A stretch of 64,000 nucleotides of DNA, taken from contig NZ_QYTW02000001.1 in assembly GCF_003605405.2 (NCBI RefSeq), forward strand, positions 318,367 to 382,366, read 5' to 3'. This document shows, one piece after another, positions 35,576 through 44,756 of the stretch (its first letter is position 1; the number at the start of each line of letters is the position of its first letter). The translations under genes and the position numbers were made by a program. This stretch comes from Siminovitchia terrae. GTDB lineage: Bacteria; Bacillota; Bacilli; Bacillales; Bacillaceae_C. Under the pieces are notes generated by a model. The model saw nothing but the letters and a program-made list of their open reading frames with translations, made no database searches and was not told where the DNA came from.

Positions 35576-38092
35576 TTATTCCCATTTCTTGATCAGTGCA
35601 TTCGTATCAGACTTTAATAAATGGTACACTTTTCCAGAAATCAACCCATTGTTTTTCTGATGCTCAAGCAGCTGGTCAAAACCTTCCATATGCTTGACAA
35701 CCTTATCAGCCTGCCTCTTTTCCTCATACAAGTTGACTGCCGTCAAATGGGTGGTCAAGGCACGTGCATCCTCGTCGTTTTTAAATGCTCCTTCTTTCGC
35801 ATAACGTTCCACACGGGCCTTTGTCCCTGCGGCGGTTGTTAAAATCGTTTCTTCTCCCGGATAAATCGCGTTTGTCAGAAGCCTGTAGAGATATTCAGGA
35901 TGCGCACGGAATCCAACTTCCATCCCAAATAATGTAACTCCAGGATCAGCCCCTTTGATGATGACCGGCTGTCCCTGTGCAGGCTGAGGATTCTTCCAGA
36001 ATCCGGCTTTGAAGAATTTCCCTTCTCCAAATGAGGCTGCTACTCTATCATTCTCAACACTCGTATACCAGACTGGATTATAAACGAACCCAATATCCTG
36101 TTCCTTATAACTAGCAGTGATAGATGTATCCCCATAGAGTACATCGACGATCCCATTGCTGTTCGTTCCACCGCTGTTTACCGTCGCTTCAGTCAATTCA
36201 AGCTGTACAGCAGCCTTTGATGCGTTGGCACCGATGGCGATATATTTTCCTCCATTAGAAACAAACTCATGTATCGTTTCTTTATAGGCATCATTTTTGA
36301 CAATGCCCGAACCGTTGGCCACAAGAACATCAAACTCTGCCAATCCGTTAGCCTCAATATCCTGATCTCTGAGCTCAGTCACATCAAAGCCAAGCTGTTT
36401 AAGTGCTGTTCTAACTCCGTGTTGACCGCCATCATTTAAAATGGCGACATTAACTCTTTCTAACTCCTTAGCCTTTGCTGGCATCGGCTTGCTCATTAAT
36501 GCCAGACCTGATTCTTTCACCGCATTGGATAAGGAGGCGCTTCCCTGCTCGATATAAAAATGGCCATTTTCCCCCTTTAAAACAGAGATATTGCTTTGAA
36601 TCAGCCTGTTGACAAGGGCTATCGCTCCGACAGAGCTGTTTGTAATTTCGTAAGGGCCTGCGCCGATTAACTTGCCTTCTTCAATCGCCTTATTCACTTC
36701 TTTCATTGGAACGTCAATATCAGAATCGGTGGGGATCGCTTCAAATCCCCATAGCTCCGGCAGATTCCACGCAGAAATGTCATACATAGCTCCTACACGA
36801 TCACTAATATCTTCACCATCCCAAAGCAGTGTATTTACTAAGCCAGCTTTTGCCTGGTTAAGATTTATAATGTATGTTCCTTTATCATACTTGTTTCCAT
36901 CAATCAAAGCAGGACCTTCTACTTGGTGAATCTTTACACCGTATTTCAGAAGATGATTCACTGTTTTCACTGTTGCAGATGGATCTGTTTGATCAACAGG
37001 CAATACATACGCCCTAGGGAAAAATCCCGGTGCATGGTCCGGATGATCGAATTCGACACCGCGCCTGAATACCTCTATCTGATCCTCCAGCATTCCCACT
37101 TTATTTTTCACAGCATATTTCAAAGCACCCATTACAGCCTGATAATGCCATTCTACTCCGTCCTGAGTTTTGTTTGGGGTTTCAAGTGTAGAAACATAGG
37201 CGCCGTGATACATTCCATGTCCTGGAGCAAAGATCGGCGGATAGTCATCCCAGCCGTCCTCCGCATCACGATAAGGAATATGGGTCCCTTCCATATTTTT
37301 ATATAGATCGGTTTCAAATTTATCCTTATTTGCCACCAGTTCCGCTTCCATTGCTTCTGCCTGTGGCAAAGCCCACTTCAAATACAAATCATGTTCAGTA
37401 TTTGGATTATGCGGGCTTGTCGTAGGTTCAATCAGCCCCGGAGTCCGATTAGTACGCACAACAAATCCGTGCAAGTCCAAAAAGACCATGGGAACCCATT
37501 CTTTCATTAGTTCTACCGTAGCATGGGTTTCCGGCTGTGAAAGTGTCACAAAATCACGATTGACATCAAATCCGTTGCCATTTGCTCGTGTTCCGAGAAT
37601 ACGTCCGTCAGGATTTTGAACCACATTGAAAATCAGTATGTTATTTTCCAAGATACTCATTGTCTCTTCATCATTTTCGTATCCGAAACGATCAATTAAC
37701 TTTAGGATTGCATCAACACCCGGCTCTTCATTCCCATGAATAGACCCATTAATTAAAATAGGAACTTTAACATCAGGATTCTCAGCAACAAATTTTTTTG
37801 CTTTGGTCGGGTCAGCCACCATTAATTCCCTCAATTTTTTTGATTGATTAATGTCTTCGGCTGATTCAGCAATCACTACGCTATAAAGATCATGTCCCAT
37901 CGAAGATTGACCAATGACGTCCAGCGTTACACGTTCACTTTCTTTTACATGTTTTTCAAGAATGGGCAATATTTCCTCATACGGAACTGGCGTATAGGCA
38001 ACAGCATTAGCCTTTGCTGCTTGTGTGACTGGTGCGAGAAAAGAAAAAACCATCATGAATGCAATCAATGGAGCAAGTAAATGCCTTCTCAT
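35576..38092 (-). CDS. large secreted M14 peptidase with C-terminal FIMAH module
   Basis: This 838-residue exported protein has a signal peptide (1-25) and an N-terminal M14 domain with NGSIHGNEEPG (zinc His/Glu) and FLDLHGFV (third ligand). A long middle region (about 380-740) follows, part of which looks like a class-I-glutamine-amidotransferase-like or Rossmann module (VAILNDGGQHGVRTALKQLG, VLVANGSGIV). A FIMAH module (ARALTTHLTAVNLYE, KVVKHMEGFDQLLEHQ) closes the chain. ATG 38092 with GGGGGAAAGC upstream. Substrate unknown. Confidence 0.88.
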   Translation of the reverse strand: MRRHLLAPLIAFMMVFSFLAPVTQAAKANAVAYTPVPYEEILPILEKHVKESERVTLDVIGQSSMGHDLYSVVIAESAEDINQSKKLRELMVADPTKAKKFVAENPDVKVPILINGSIHGNEEPGVDAILKLIDRFGYENDEETMSILENNILIFNVVQNPDGRILGTRANGNGFDVNRDFVTLSQPETHATVELMKEWVPMVFLDLHGFVVRTNRTPGLIEPTTSPHNPNTEHDLYLKWALPQAEAMEAELVANKDKFETDLYKNMEGTHIPYRDAEDGWDDYPPIFAPGHGMYHGAYVSTLETPNKTQDGVEWHYQAVMGALKYAVKNKVGMLEDQIEVFRRGVEFDHPDHAPGFFPRAYVLPVDQTDPSATVKTVNHLLKYGVKIHQVEGPALIDGNKYDKGTYIINLNQAKAGLVNTLLWDGEDISDRVGAMYDISAWNLPELWGFEAIPTDSDIDVPMKEVNKAIEEGKLIGAGPYEITNSSVGAIALVNRLIQSNISVLKGENGHFYIEQGSASLSNAVKESGLALMSKPMPAKAKELERVNVAILNDGGQHGVRTALKQLGFDVTELRDQDIEANGLAEFDVLVANGSGIVKNDAYKETIHEFVSNGGKYIAIGANASKAAVQLELTEATVNSGGTNSNGIVDVLYGDTSITASYKEQDIGFVYNPVWYTSVENDRVAASFGEGKFFKAGFWKNPQPAQGQPVIIKGADPGVTLFGMEVGFRAHPEYLYRLLTNAIYPGEETILTTAAGTKARVERYAKEGAFKNDEDARALTTHLTAVNLYEEKRQADKVVKHMEGFDQLLEHQKNNGLISGKVYHLLKSDTNALIKKWE

Positions 38093-38775
38093 AAGCTTTC
38101 CCCCTTATCTCTTCTTATAACTGAATATTCCGACTTAAATAACCCTATTAATTCCCACTAGCAGAGCACTATTTAAACAAATCAATCCCCCTTTTTTGAC
38201 AGAATATCCACACTAAAAAATGTATAGCACGGAAAAAGTCTGGTAAACTATAAAATTACTCAAATAGATACCCATCAGCATCTATCGACTAATTTTACTC
38301 TTCTATTTCCTTATTCTTTTTGCACTAATTGACATTATAACAGTATTTTTAGAATATTTTATCTATTTATTTTATTTAAACAAAAAATTCATCCTAAAGC
38401 ATTAAACTTTTGGAAATTACAACTCTTCTCTGGGTAGTTTTCCCCCTAAAGTCTGTAGGATTAAAAAGGTTAAAATGCCTAAAGAATATCCTACATAAGC
38501 ACGAACCGGAAAACATGAATAGTTATACAGAATGTGGTCAATAACTGTTAGAATGTTATCGTATTTGTAGAAATATAAGACAGCTGAGGCCGATATAAGA
38601 CAGATTTAAGAGGAAAAACCAAAATCTTGAGGATACGTTCTGGCACTGCAATGTTTGAACCGAATAATCACACATAAAATCATTAGCCAATCATTTCATG
38701 TTCATAAGACAAACGTTATGTTTCACATGTAAAAAAGGTTAAAATAAGGAGAGACTGCGATCAGGAGGAATCTAT
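38093..38775. other. AT-rich intergenic region, no gene seen
   Basis: About 680 bp between divergent genes. I find no ORF with a ribosome site, no RNA-gene signature and no strong hairpin. ATATAAGACAG occurs twice close together (near 38573 and 38595), of unknown meaning. It should hold promoters for both flanking genes. Confidence 0.4.
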
Positions 38776-39168
38776 GTGAATCCCATCGTATTATTTGACG
38801 GCGTTTGTAATTTCTGTGATGCAAGTGTGCAGTTTATCATTAAAAATGACCCTAAAGGAAAGTTCCGCTTTGCCCCGCTCCAAAGCGATATCGGACAAAA
38901 ACTACTGAAGCAATATCATTTTTCTTCACATGTAGACAGTATCGTTTTGATCGAGGAAGATAAGACCTATTGCAAATCAGATGCTGCGCTGAGAATCTGT
39001 CGGCATTTGAAAGGTCTTTGGAAGTTGACCTATATACTAATCATCATCCCGGCCCCAGCACGGAACTTTGTCTACGATGTTTTAGCCAGAAACCGCTACA
39101 AGTGGTTCGGAAAAAAGGACAGCTGCGTCCTCCCATCTTCAGATGTGCGCAGAAGATTCTTATCTTAA
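38776..39168 (+). CDS. DCC-type thiol-disulfide oxidoreductase family protein (DUF393)
   Basis: This 130-residue cytosolic protein has the family hallmark near the N-terminus: LFDGVCNFCDASVQF (Asp-x-x-Cys-x-x-Cys). B. subtilis YuxK is of this type. A redox role is assumed from the CxxC but the true function is not established. GTG start at 38776 follows TCAGGAGG. The hairpin at 39184-39212 ends the unit. Confidence 0.88.
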   Translation: MNPIVLFDGVCNFCDASVQFIIKNDPKGKFRFAPLQSDIGQKLLKQYHFSSHVDSIVLIEEDKTYCKSDAALRICRHLKGLWKLTYILIIIPAPARNFVYDVLARNRYKWFGKKDSCVLPSSDVRRRFLS

Positions 39169-39183
39169 TTAGTAAGAGAGAAA

Positions 39184-39212
39184 GCATGCTTTTGGACCGA
39201 ACCAAAGCATGC
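39184..39212 (+). terminator. terminator after the DCC gene
   Basis: GCATGCTTTTGG pairs with CCAAAGCATGC (one bulged T), followed by CATCATTTT. Confidence 0.7.
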
Positions 39213-39253
39213 CATCATTTTAGGACCCTCACCTCAAATTCGGTATGGGTACC

Positions 39254-40126
39254 TTAACTATGATTCAGCTCAAAAAATTGATAAAACGGCTCCTTGTTCA
39301 ATTTTTGAAGTTCCAGTTCCAAATCAAACCACTTAAATACTTCGTCGTTCATATCATTAATCTGAAACGGAATTTGTCTATCATGGGCGATTTCCTTGAT
39401 CTGCTGGGCTGTCTCCAATGAATCCCTTGACAGACTTTGAAAATGATATTCAACTTTCTCGTTATGATGATCAACAAAGATTAGTTTCCATGTAAACTCT
39501 GTCTCGTCAGTCGAATCACTCAGTTTCGCTCTATGTATGGATGGCTGTACGTAAATCCCCTTAATTTCATCGAATGATTGGACTGTCCGCTTTCCATTCC
39601 AAGACTGTGAAACAAGTCCAAGCTCCTGATGGACCCCTCGGTAATCGGACCACATGATATATTGAAAGCCCCCGTAGAGAAAAACAGTCCCAACAATCAT
39701 TCCGGTCAAAAGGCGTTTTCTCTTTAAGTCTGGGCTGAAAAAACGAATCGCTATGAACAGAAGAAGTACTATCATGAAGATAAGTGAAAGTGAACTGAGC
39801 TCACTGGCCCCCGGTTCATATAAGATATATTTTCCATCTATCATTGCTTTTTGTTTTTTCCCCTCATAAGTCTCATATGAATAAAATATGAGTGGAACAA
39901 TCATAGTACAGTATACGTAGATGACAAGCCAACCTTTAATCTTACTCTTGAAATCTATCCAAGATGTTCGCATTCCCTGGCCTAACAGATAAACCGGGAG
40001 ACTAGCAAGAAATAAAATAAAGATGGAAACGGTCGTATTCTCCTCAAACTCCGATAGAGCCCCGAAAGCCAATACCGCACTGAAGACAATACACATGATT
40101 CCTATGAACTTTTTTATCTCATTCAC
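39254..40126 (-). CDS. membrane protein of unknown function
   Basis: I do not recognise this 290-residue protein. Four or five hydrophobic helices lie in the first ~165 residues (IMCIVFSAVLAFGAL, ISIFILFL-like, LVIYVYCTMIVPLIFYSY, SLIFMIVLLLFIAI, MIVGTVFLYGGFQYIM). A soluble C-terminal domain of about 120 residues follows, with alternating strands (GIYVQPSIH, WKLIFVDHH, VEYHFQSL). The start is GTG 40126 with AAAGAGGTG very close upstream; a later ATG at codon 11 is possible. It is divergent from the Asp-box protein gene. Confidence 0.65.
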   Translation of the reverse strand: MNEIKKFIGIMCIVFSAVLAFGALSEFEENTTVSIFILFLASLPVYLLGQGMRTSWIDFKSKIKGWLVIYVYCTMIVPLIFYSYETYEGKKQKAMIDGKYILYEPGASELSSLSLIFMIVLLLFIAIRFFSPDLKRKRLLTGMIVGTVFLYGGFQYIMWSDYRGVHQELGLVSQSWNGKRTVQSFDEIKGIYVQPSIHRAKLSDSTDETEFTWKLIFVDHHNEKVEYHFQSLSRDSLETAQQIKEIAHDRQIPFQINDMNDEVFKWFDLELELQKLNKEPFYQFFELNHS

Positions 40127-40247
40127 CTCTTTCGACTAAAAAGCAAGCAGGGACACTACTTTTCTATTGTATTTATTTTCTTCCATATTCACCAGTAGCG
40201 TACTTCTGTTAAACTGATAATAATCTAAAGTTCAAGGAGATTCGCCA

Positions 40248-41132
40248 ATGAAAAATGTTGTCTTCAGTATAGCAGCGCTCATAATAATCGGCTTGATTGC
40301 CGGATTATTTTTTTATCACATGCCTTCCAAACATGCAGAAGTACAAGAACCAAATGTCCAAGAGACACCTGCAAAACAGCCTCTCTATGCTAACGAGACA
40401 ATTGATTATTCCCTGCAAAACGATGAGGTCAAGATCACTTTCGATAAAGGAGAGAACTGGCTCCCCATTCCAATAGAAAAAGACGCGCTTTTTAATGGAG
40501 AGTACAATGGAAGTAAAGAGGAACTGATTGAGAATAGCTATATCCTAACGAAAAAAAGGATAGCCTTCCTCTATTATGAACAGGACAACATCAAAATGTT
40601 ATCATCCATTGATCAGGGTGAATCCTGGCAGGAGACGCTCATTTCCGAGCACTATCCGCCCATCCGTTTTCGAAAAACCGCTTTTCTAAATGAACACTTT
40701 GGCTATGTCATCATTTCTGGCGATCGTACAATGTCACAAGAGATGTCAAACGTCTTTTTAACCCTTGACGGCGGAAAAACCTGGAACGAAACCAATAACA
40801 CTAATGTCACAAGATTGGTAGCAGATGGCGGCTTCACCAATGAGCAGACAGGCTTTTTATCGTTTGGTATCCTCAACCCTGAACAGCCCGAACTTCATGT
40901 GACACAAGATGGCGGAGCAAATTGGAGTGAAGCGGAAATACAGATTCCTGAGAAATATCGTAAAATCTTTGTGATAGCAGAAGCACCCTTCAAAGAAGGA
41001 AATCAATTGGCAATGTTAGTAAACCAAGGACCTAGTGGCGATTATTTAGGCGGGAAGGTAAAAGGAAAGTTTCTTTCAAAAGATGAGGGGAAAACATGGG
41101 AATTTGCCAGGGAGGTGCAGCCTGATGAATAA
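40248..41132 (+). CDS. membrane-anchored Asp-box (BNR) beta-propeller-like protein
   Basis: The 294-residue protein has an N-terminal membrane anchor (residues 5-24) and an extracellular part containing five Asp-box repeats: FDKGENWLP, SIDQGESWQ, TLDGGKTWN, TQDGGANWS and SKDEGKTWE. Such repeats mark sialidase-like or YCF48-type beta-propellers, but no catalytic residues are evident. ATG 40248 follows AAGGAG. The end overlaps the next gene by eight bases. Confidence 0.8.
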   Translation: MKNVVFSIAALIIIGLIAGLFFYHMPSKHAEVQEPNVQETPAKQPLYANETIDYSLQNDEVKITFDKGENWLPIPIEKDALFNGEYNGSKEELIENSYILTKKRIAFLYYEQDNIKMLSSIDQGESWQETLISEHYPPIRFRKTAFLNEHFGYVIISGDRTMSQEMSNVFLTLDGGKTWNETNNTNVTRLVADGGFTNEQTGFLSFGILNPEQPELHVTQDGGANWSEAEIQIPEKYRKIFVIAEAPFKEGNQLAMLVNQGPSGDYLGGKVKGKFLSKDEGKTWEFAREVQPDE

Positions 41133-41973
41133 AAACATCAAAAATATCGGAGGGTGGATTTTATTTCTTCTCGCCATAGGCTGCTTCCTTTTGCAAATGT
41201 CTTTCTTGTTTTTACATGCCAAGTTTCAAGTTGAATACACCGATAACCAACTTTTCTTTTTAATCAACATTTTGAGTGCTATCTTTCTTTGGCTGGCGAT
41301 CCTATTACTATTGCAAATTGGAAAAAAACAGCAGCTATTTAGTGGAGCCCTCATCGTACTGTTCATTTTAGCCAATGTCATTCTTCTCACTATGGACCAA
41401 ACCAAAACACATAATGTTGTCAGTCTTTCTCCAGATTTAAAGCATGTTTTATCCATCAAAGAGAATAAAGAAACAAAGCAGGCAACCTTTTACAGAACAT
41501 ATTACCACATCCTTTCCCGTCCAAAAGAAAGTCTGCCCTATAAAACAACCGGCGATTTTAAGGTGAAGTGGCTGGCCAACGATGTAGCAGCTGTCACCTA
41601 TCAAGCGGATGATAAGAGCATTCACCAATACATAGGTACATACGGAGACCGTGGCAGCGGAGGCTATTATTACGTAGGCCCATCTATCTACGGACAGTGG
41701 TCTGGCGGTGATATAGAGGTCATAAGTGATCAGTCGGGAATCAAGGTAATTCATCCAGAAGGTTTGGATACATTTAACTGGAATCAAGTCGTACAGTTTG
41801 GAACGTTGGCAATAGTGTTGATCAATAATGATGAAGCCATATGGACAATTGCCCTAAGTAAAAATTTTAAAGTGCAATCTGAAGCACTCGAACCGCCATT
41901 AGGAGACATCATCATTTACAAGGCAACAATGGAGGAATCCAGACCCATTACTTTAAAGTATGTTGGGTCTTGA
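41125..41973 (+). CDS. hypothetical membrane protein
   Basis: The product is 282 residues from ATG 41125, which has GGGAGGTG upstream; the longer frame lies inside the previous gene. Three hydrophobic helices occupy the first ~100 residues, followed by a soluble domain with a Gly/Tyr-rich stretch (GDRGSGGYYYVGPSIYG). I do not recognise a family. Translational overlap with the Asp-box gene suggests they work together on the outer membrane face. Confidence 0.7.
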   Translation: MNKNIKNIGGWILFLLAIGCFLLQMSFLFLHAKFQVEYTDNQLFFLINILSAIFLWLAILLLLQIGKKQQLFSGALIVLFILANVILLTMDQTKTHNVVSLSPDLKHVLSIKENKETKQATFYRTYYHILSRPKESLPYKTTGDFKVKWLANDVAAVTYQADDKSIHQYIGTYGDRGSGGYYYVGPSIYGQWSGGDIEVISDQSGIKVIHPEGLDTFNWNQVVQFGTLAIVLINNDEAIWTIALSKNFKVQSEALEPPLGDIIIYKATMEESRPITLKYVGS

Positions 41974-42011
41974 AAAAGAACTGCACTAACTGATAGCCAT
42001 CTCCATATCTC

Positions 42012-42155
42012 CTATTTTTTGAATCTATACGGGGCACAATCAGAATACGTTCCGGCAATCCATTCATTTTCCCCCGATAGTTCAGGCGAAAAATCCACTT
42101 CAAGCAAACGAACACGAAAAGCTGCTGTTGCAGGAATTCCCTCTGCCAGCAGCTT
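42012..42155 (-). pseudogene. short orphan 3' coding remnant
   Basis: Directly after the AraC-type gene the minus strand reads an open stretch of 47 codons with no usable start, ending at a stop at 42012. It contains LLEVDFSPELSGENEW and AGTYSDCAPYRFKK. The composition looks protein-like, and a stop codon lies immediately upstream. It may be the tail of a deleted gene. I cannot name the parent. It overlaps the hairpin at 42117-42157. Confidence 0.3.
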
Positions 42156-42157
42156 TT
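42117..42157 (-). terminator. hairpin after the AraC-type gene
   Basis: AAAAGCTGCTG pairs with CAGCAGCTTTT over 11 bp. It lies eight bases past the stop. The T tract is part of the stem itself. Confidence 0.6.
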
Positions 42158-42164
42158 AAAAAAA

Positions 42165-43022
42165 CTATTCAATTGCTACCCAAATCTCATTATAAGAATC
42201 TTCCCTATAAGGATTTATATCTATATATGCCTCAATAGAAGCTACTTTAGCCGGTTCGTAGCCATTTGAAGGAAACCACTCTGAATATATTTGTTTCGTC
42301 GTGGCGAGGATAGCATCCGGGACAGGTCCTTTGGCCTCAAAAACCGCCCATTTGGCTGCCGGGAAATGAAATGTCGAAAATCCATCAGATTTTTCTCCAC
42401 TATGTTCCGCTGCAATCCAATAATCAACTGTGTTATTCTCCAAGTTAAAGTTAGAGCAAATACCTAGCAAACCTTTGATCTGTCCATCGTTTAATTGCAG
42501 TAATTTTGTACTTTCCCTATTGCTGTTTACTTCTTCCCAAAATTCCGGAACTCCTGGAATTCCAATTTCATCCCAGCATTGAAACTCCCGTTTAATCCCT
42601 ACTGCTTTAAATGCACTTCTTTTCACAATACGATAATTCATTGGTTCCGCCCCTTTCAGATTTACCTGGATTACCATACGGTTGTATGATTGGAGCTTCC
42701 CTATCCCTTTTCTGGCTTCACTTGGGGTTATGCCGTGCTGTTTTCGGAAAGCTCTTGAGAAAGATTCAGGAGTATCATAGCCATATTTAAAGGCAAGGTC
42801 GATAATTTTGCTATCTGTACTAGACAGTTCTTGAGCAGCTAATGTCAGGCGCCGCTTTCGAAGATATTCTCCTACAGACATATCGGTCAAAATCATAAAT
42901 ATACGCTGAAAATGAAAGGAAGACACATTCGCCTGTTTCGCAATATCTTCGATTGTCATTGTGTCAAACAAATGAGTCTCCATATAATCGATAGCCTTTT
43001 GTAAAGATTCAACCAATGCCAT
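42165..43022 (-). CDS. AraC-family regulator with GyrI-like effector domain
   Basis: The product is 285 residues from ATG 43022, which has AAGGAG nine bases upstream. The first ~105 residues are a double helix-turn-helix (TIEDIAKQANVSSFHFQRIF, then IDLAFKYGYDTPESFSRAFR with the PSEAR end). From about residue 125 to the end there is a GyrI/BmrR-type ligand-binding domain (YRIVKRSAFKAVGIKREF to YNEIWVAIE). Members of this class sense small hydrophobic molecules. Its target genes are not evident nearby. Confidence 0.88.
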   Translation of the reverse strand: MALVESLQKAIDYMETHLFDTMTIEDIAKQANVSSFHFQRIFMILTDMSVGEYLRKRRLTLAAQELSSTDSKIIDLAFKYGYDTPESFSRAFRKQHGITPSEARKGIGKLQSYNRMVIQVNLKGAEPMNYRIVKRSAFKAVGIKREFQCWDEIGIPGVPEFWEEVNSNRESTKLLQLNDGQIKGLLGICSNFNLENNTVDYWIAAEHSGEKSDGFSTFHFPAAKWAVFEAKGPVPDAILATTKQIYSEWFPSNGYEPAKVASIEAYIDINPYREDSYNEIWVAIE

Positions 43023-43109
43023 GCTGATCAACTCCTTATTTCCATACTAACAACACGGTTTATCTCATTCATGACTTTTTGTGCTTCTTAAAGTCAGCTC
43101 TCAATATTA

Positions 43110-43232
43110 GAAAAGCGCAAGACGGCTGATCAGGGGCGACAAGCACAAGGCGAATGGAGAGGAGGTAGCTCCTAAACCACCACAGTCATTTGACTTGTGA
43201 CCTCGATCCCCTGCCGCCTGGAGCTGGACACC
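43110..43232. repeat. Bacillus-type intergenic repeat (GCGCAAG...GGAGCTGGACA)
   Basis: The segment starts AGAAAAGCGCAAGACGG, passes through a CGACAAGCACAAGGCGAA block and GACCTCGATCCCC, and ends CTGGAGCTGGACA. I recognise the pattern as a small non-coding repeat frequent between genes of Bacillus and relatives. Only one copy is in this window. The identification rests on memory of the pattern, not a search. Confidence 0.6.
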
Positions 43233-43278
43233 AATAAGAAACAACATATGATTTTATAAGAAAGATGCCGCTGGAATG

Positions 43279-43472
43279 ATCAAATGCGCCTTGGCGTATT
43301 TGCGCCCAGATTTTATCGAGCTCTGCTCGATAAATTTCCTCTGAAAATCTGTGGCATCCGCCGGAGGCTTTAACTTTATTCAGCCGGGGTTTGAACCCCC
43401 ACTGAATGGAATAATAATATGCATTTATCTCACCACTTACAGAAGTGGGAGATTTCTGCTGAATAAAGTTAA
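43279..43472 (+). repeat. 195-bp structured repeat, copy D
   Basis: A good copy with small changes (GCTCTGCTCGAT loop, GAATAATAATATGCATTTATC). Its right end GAATAAAGTTAA runs into the terminator hairpin of the DUF3238-like gene, and the repeat supplies part of that terminator's T tract on the minus strand. Confidence 0.9.
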
Positions 43473-43474
43473 AA

Positions 43475-43496
43475 GGTTCGGACAGCCATCCGAACC
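43475..43496 (-). terminator. terminator of the DUF3238-like gene
   Basis: GGTTCGGA and TCCGAACC form an 8-bp stem with a six-base loop. On the minus strand it is followed by TTTTAACTTT, which is the edge of repeat copy D. Confidence 0.8.
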
Positions 43497-43500
43497 CTCT

Positions 43501-44736
43501 CTATTTAAAATTCGACATTCTCCAATGCATAGGAGCTGCCAACTCTCTCCCTTCGTCTTTGGACTGATGAAGGGTAGTCCACGACCGTTGTATCCCGTGT
43601 TTCAAATAAACTTCATGATTGGGAGCCTGCTCATGTATTCCTGTAATGTCATAATATCCACTCTGGAAAAACTCAGCCCAAACTTGATAATCGACAGCGG
43701 GCAACTCAACCAAAGGGTCTTCAACCGAGTGCCTCAATACGAAGGAAGCTTTCTCCTTCTCTATTTCAACTTCTTCCAAGAAGATGCCGTCATCTGAAGG
43801 AACTACTTCACCCTTCAATTTTCGCAGCATCCCGTACCCTTTCGTTTTCCCTATATCTTTGTTCAATTTGATCTCAGATCCATCAGCTGTTACAACGATT
43901 TCGGACATCGAGCGGTAAGCCTCAGAGGATGGGTCAAAACTGCGCCCCTCTCCTTTAAAATAGCGATAAGGAGAGGTATGATCCAAATTTTTTATCCAGT
44001 TTTTAGATACAAACGTTTTATACAGGAATTTCCATTCCTTTTTCTCAAGCGGGCGGTCTTCAGCATTTAAAATTTCTTCCAATGAATCAAGCACCTTTGT
44101 CATTTGGAATTTTTCCATGGCTACATTTTGTTCTTTCGCCTCTTTTTTCGTTACTCTGGATCCATGATCTACATCTTGATCCAACGCTAACGGCCGTTCA
44201 GCATACACCCGATATGTGTATTCCACCTGGCTTCTTACCCAGCGGTCAACAAAAATTGGCTCTTCCACTTTGCCAATCCTTTTGCCGTTCCGATAAATTA
44301 GATACTCCTCAGCACCTTCAATCGGCTCCCACTCCATCGCAACCAACGATCGCGAAATAATAGTGGTCTGAATGCAATTCTTCAGCACATTCTCTAATTC
44401 CTTGGATTCAGCCGCAGTAGAGGTTTGGACTTTCAGCCGTTCTGGCGAACCTCTTCTTGTGCCTATTTCAATTGTATAAAGATATGTAGTCTCAGCAGCC
44501 AATTCACTGTCCCTAAAGGCTTCATCAGCCCCTTCATAAATCAGCCGCCCTTCCCTGTAGATCCGAAACGGCCCTTTCCCGCCCTTAAAATAAAAAATGA
44601 TTTCATTTGTTGCCTGCTCAACCGCTTTAATCGGGAAGCTTTTCGGATATGCGATCTTCGTTTGGAACTTTTTACCAATCATTACAAGAGTTGTTCCAAT
44701 AAAACTGATGAATGGTATCAAATAACGCCTAACCAT
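43501..44736 (-). CDS. fibronectin-like/DUF3238-type protein
   Basis: The 411-residue protein has an N-terminal hydrophobic anchor (about 1-22) and two fibronectin-III-like segments (about 35-105 and 125-190; FYFKGGKGPFRIYREGRLIYEG, YLIYRNGKRIG). The C-terminal half contains GEGRSFDPSSEAYRS, DYQVWAEFFQSGYYDITG and a His-containing end, which I associate tentatively with DUF3238. Function unknown. ATG/GTG choice at 44736 is not strongly supported by a ribosome site. The gene is bracketed on both sides by direct copies of the 195-bp repeat. Confidence 0.7.
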   Translation of the reverse strand: MVRRYLIPFISFIGTTLVMIGKKFQTKIAYPKSFPIKAVEQATNEIIFYFKGGKGPFRIYREGRLIYEGADEAFRDSELAAETTYLYTIEIGTRRGSPERLKVQTSTAAESKELENVLKNCIQTTIISRSLVAMEWEPIEGAEEYLIYRNGKRIGKVEEPIFVDRWVRSQVEYTYRVYAERPLALDQDVDHGSRVTKKEAKEQNVAMEKFQMTKVLDSLEEILNAEDRPLEKKEWKFLYKTFVSKNWIKNLDHTSPYRYFKGEGRSFDPSSEAYRSMSEIVVTADGSEIKLNKDIGKTKGYGMLRKLKGEVVPSDDGIFLEEVEIEKEKASFVLRHSVEDPLVELPAVDYQVWAEFFQSGYYDITGIHEQAPNHEVYLKHGIQRSWTTLHQSKDEGRELAAPMHWRMSNFK

Positions 44737-44756
44737 ATTATCGACCTCGCTTTCCC

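Noticed and set aside
43351-43797. Plus-strand ORF starting in repeat D
   Set aside because: It starts inside the repeat and continues antisense to the DUF3238-like gene. No ribosome site.
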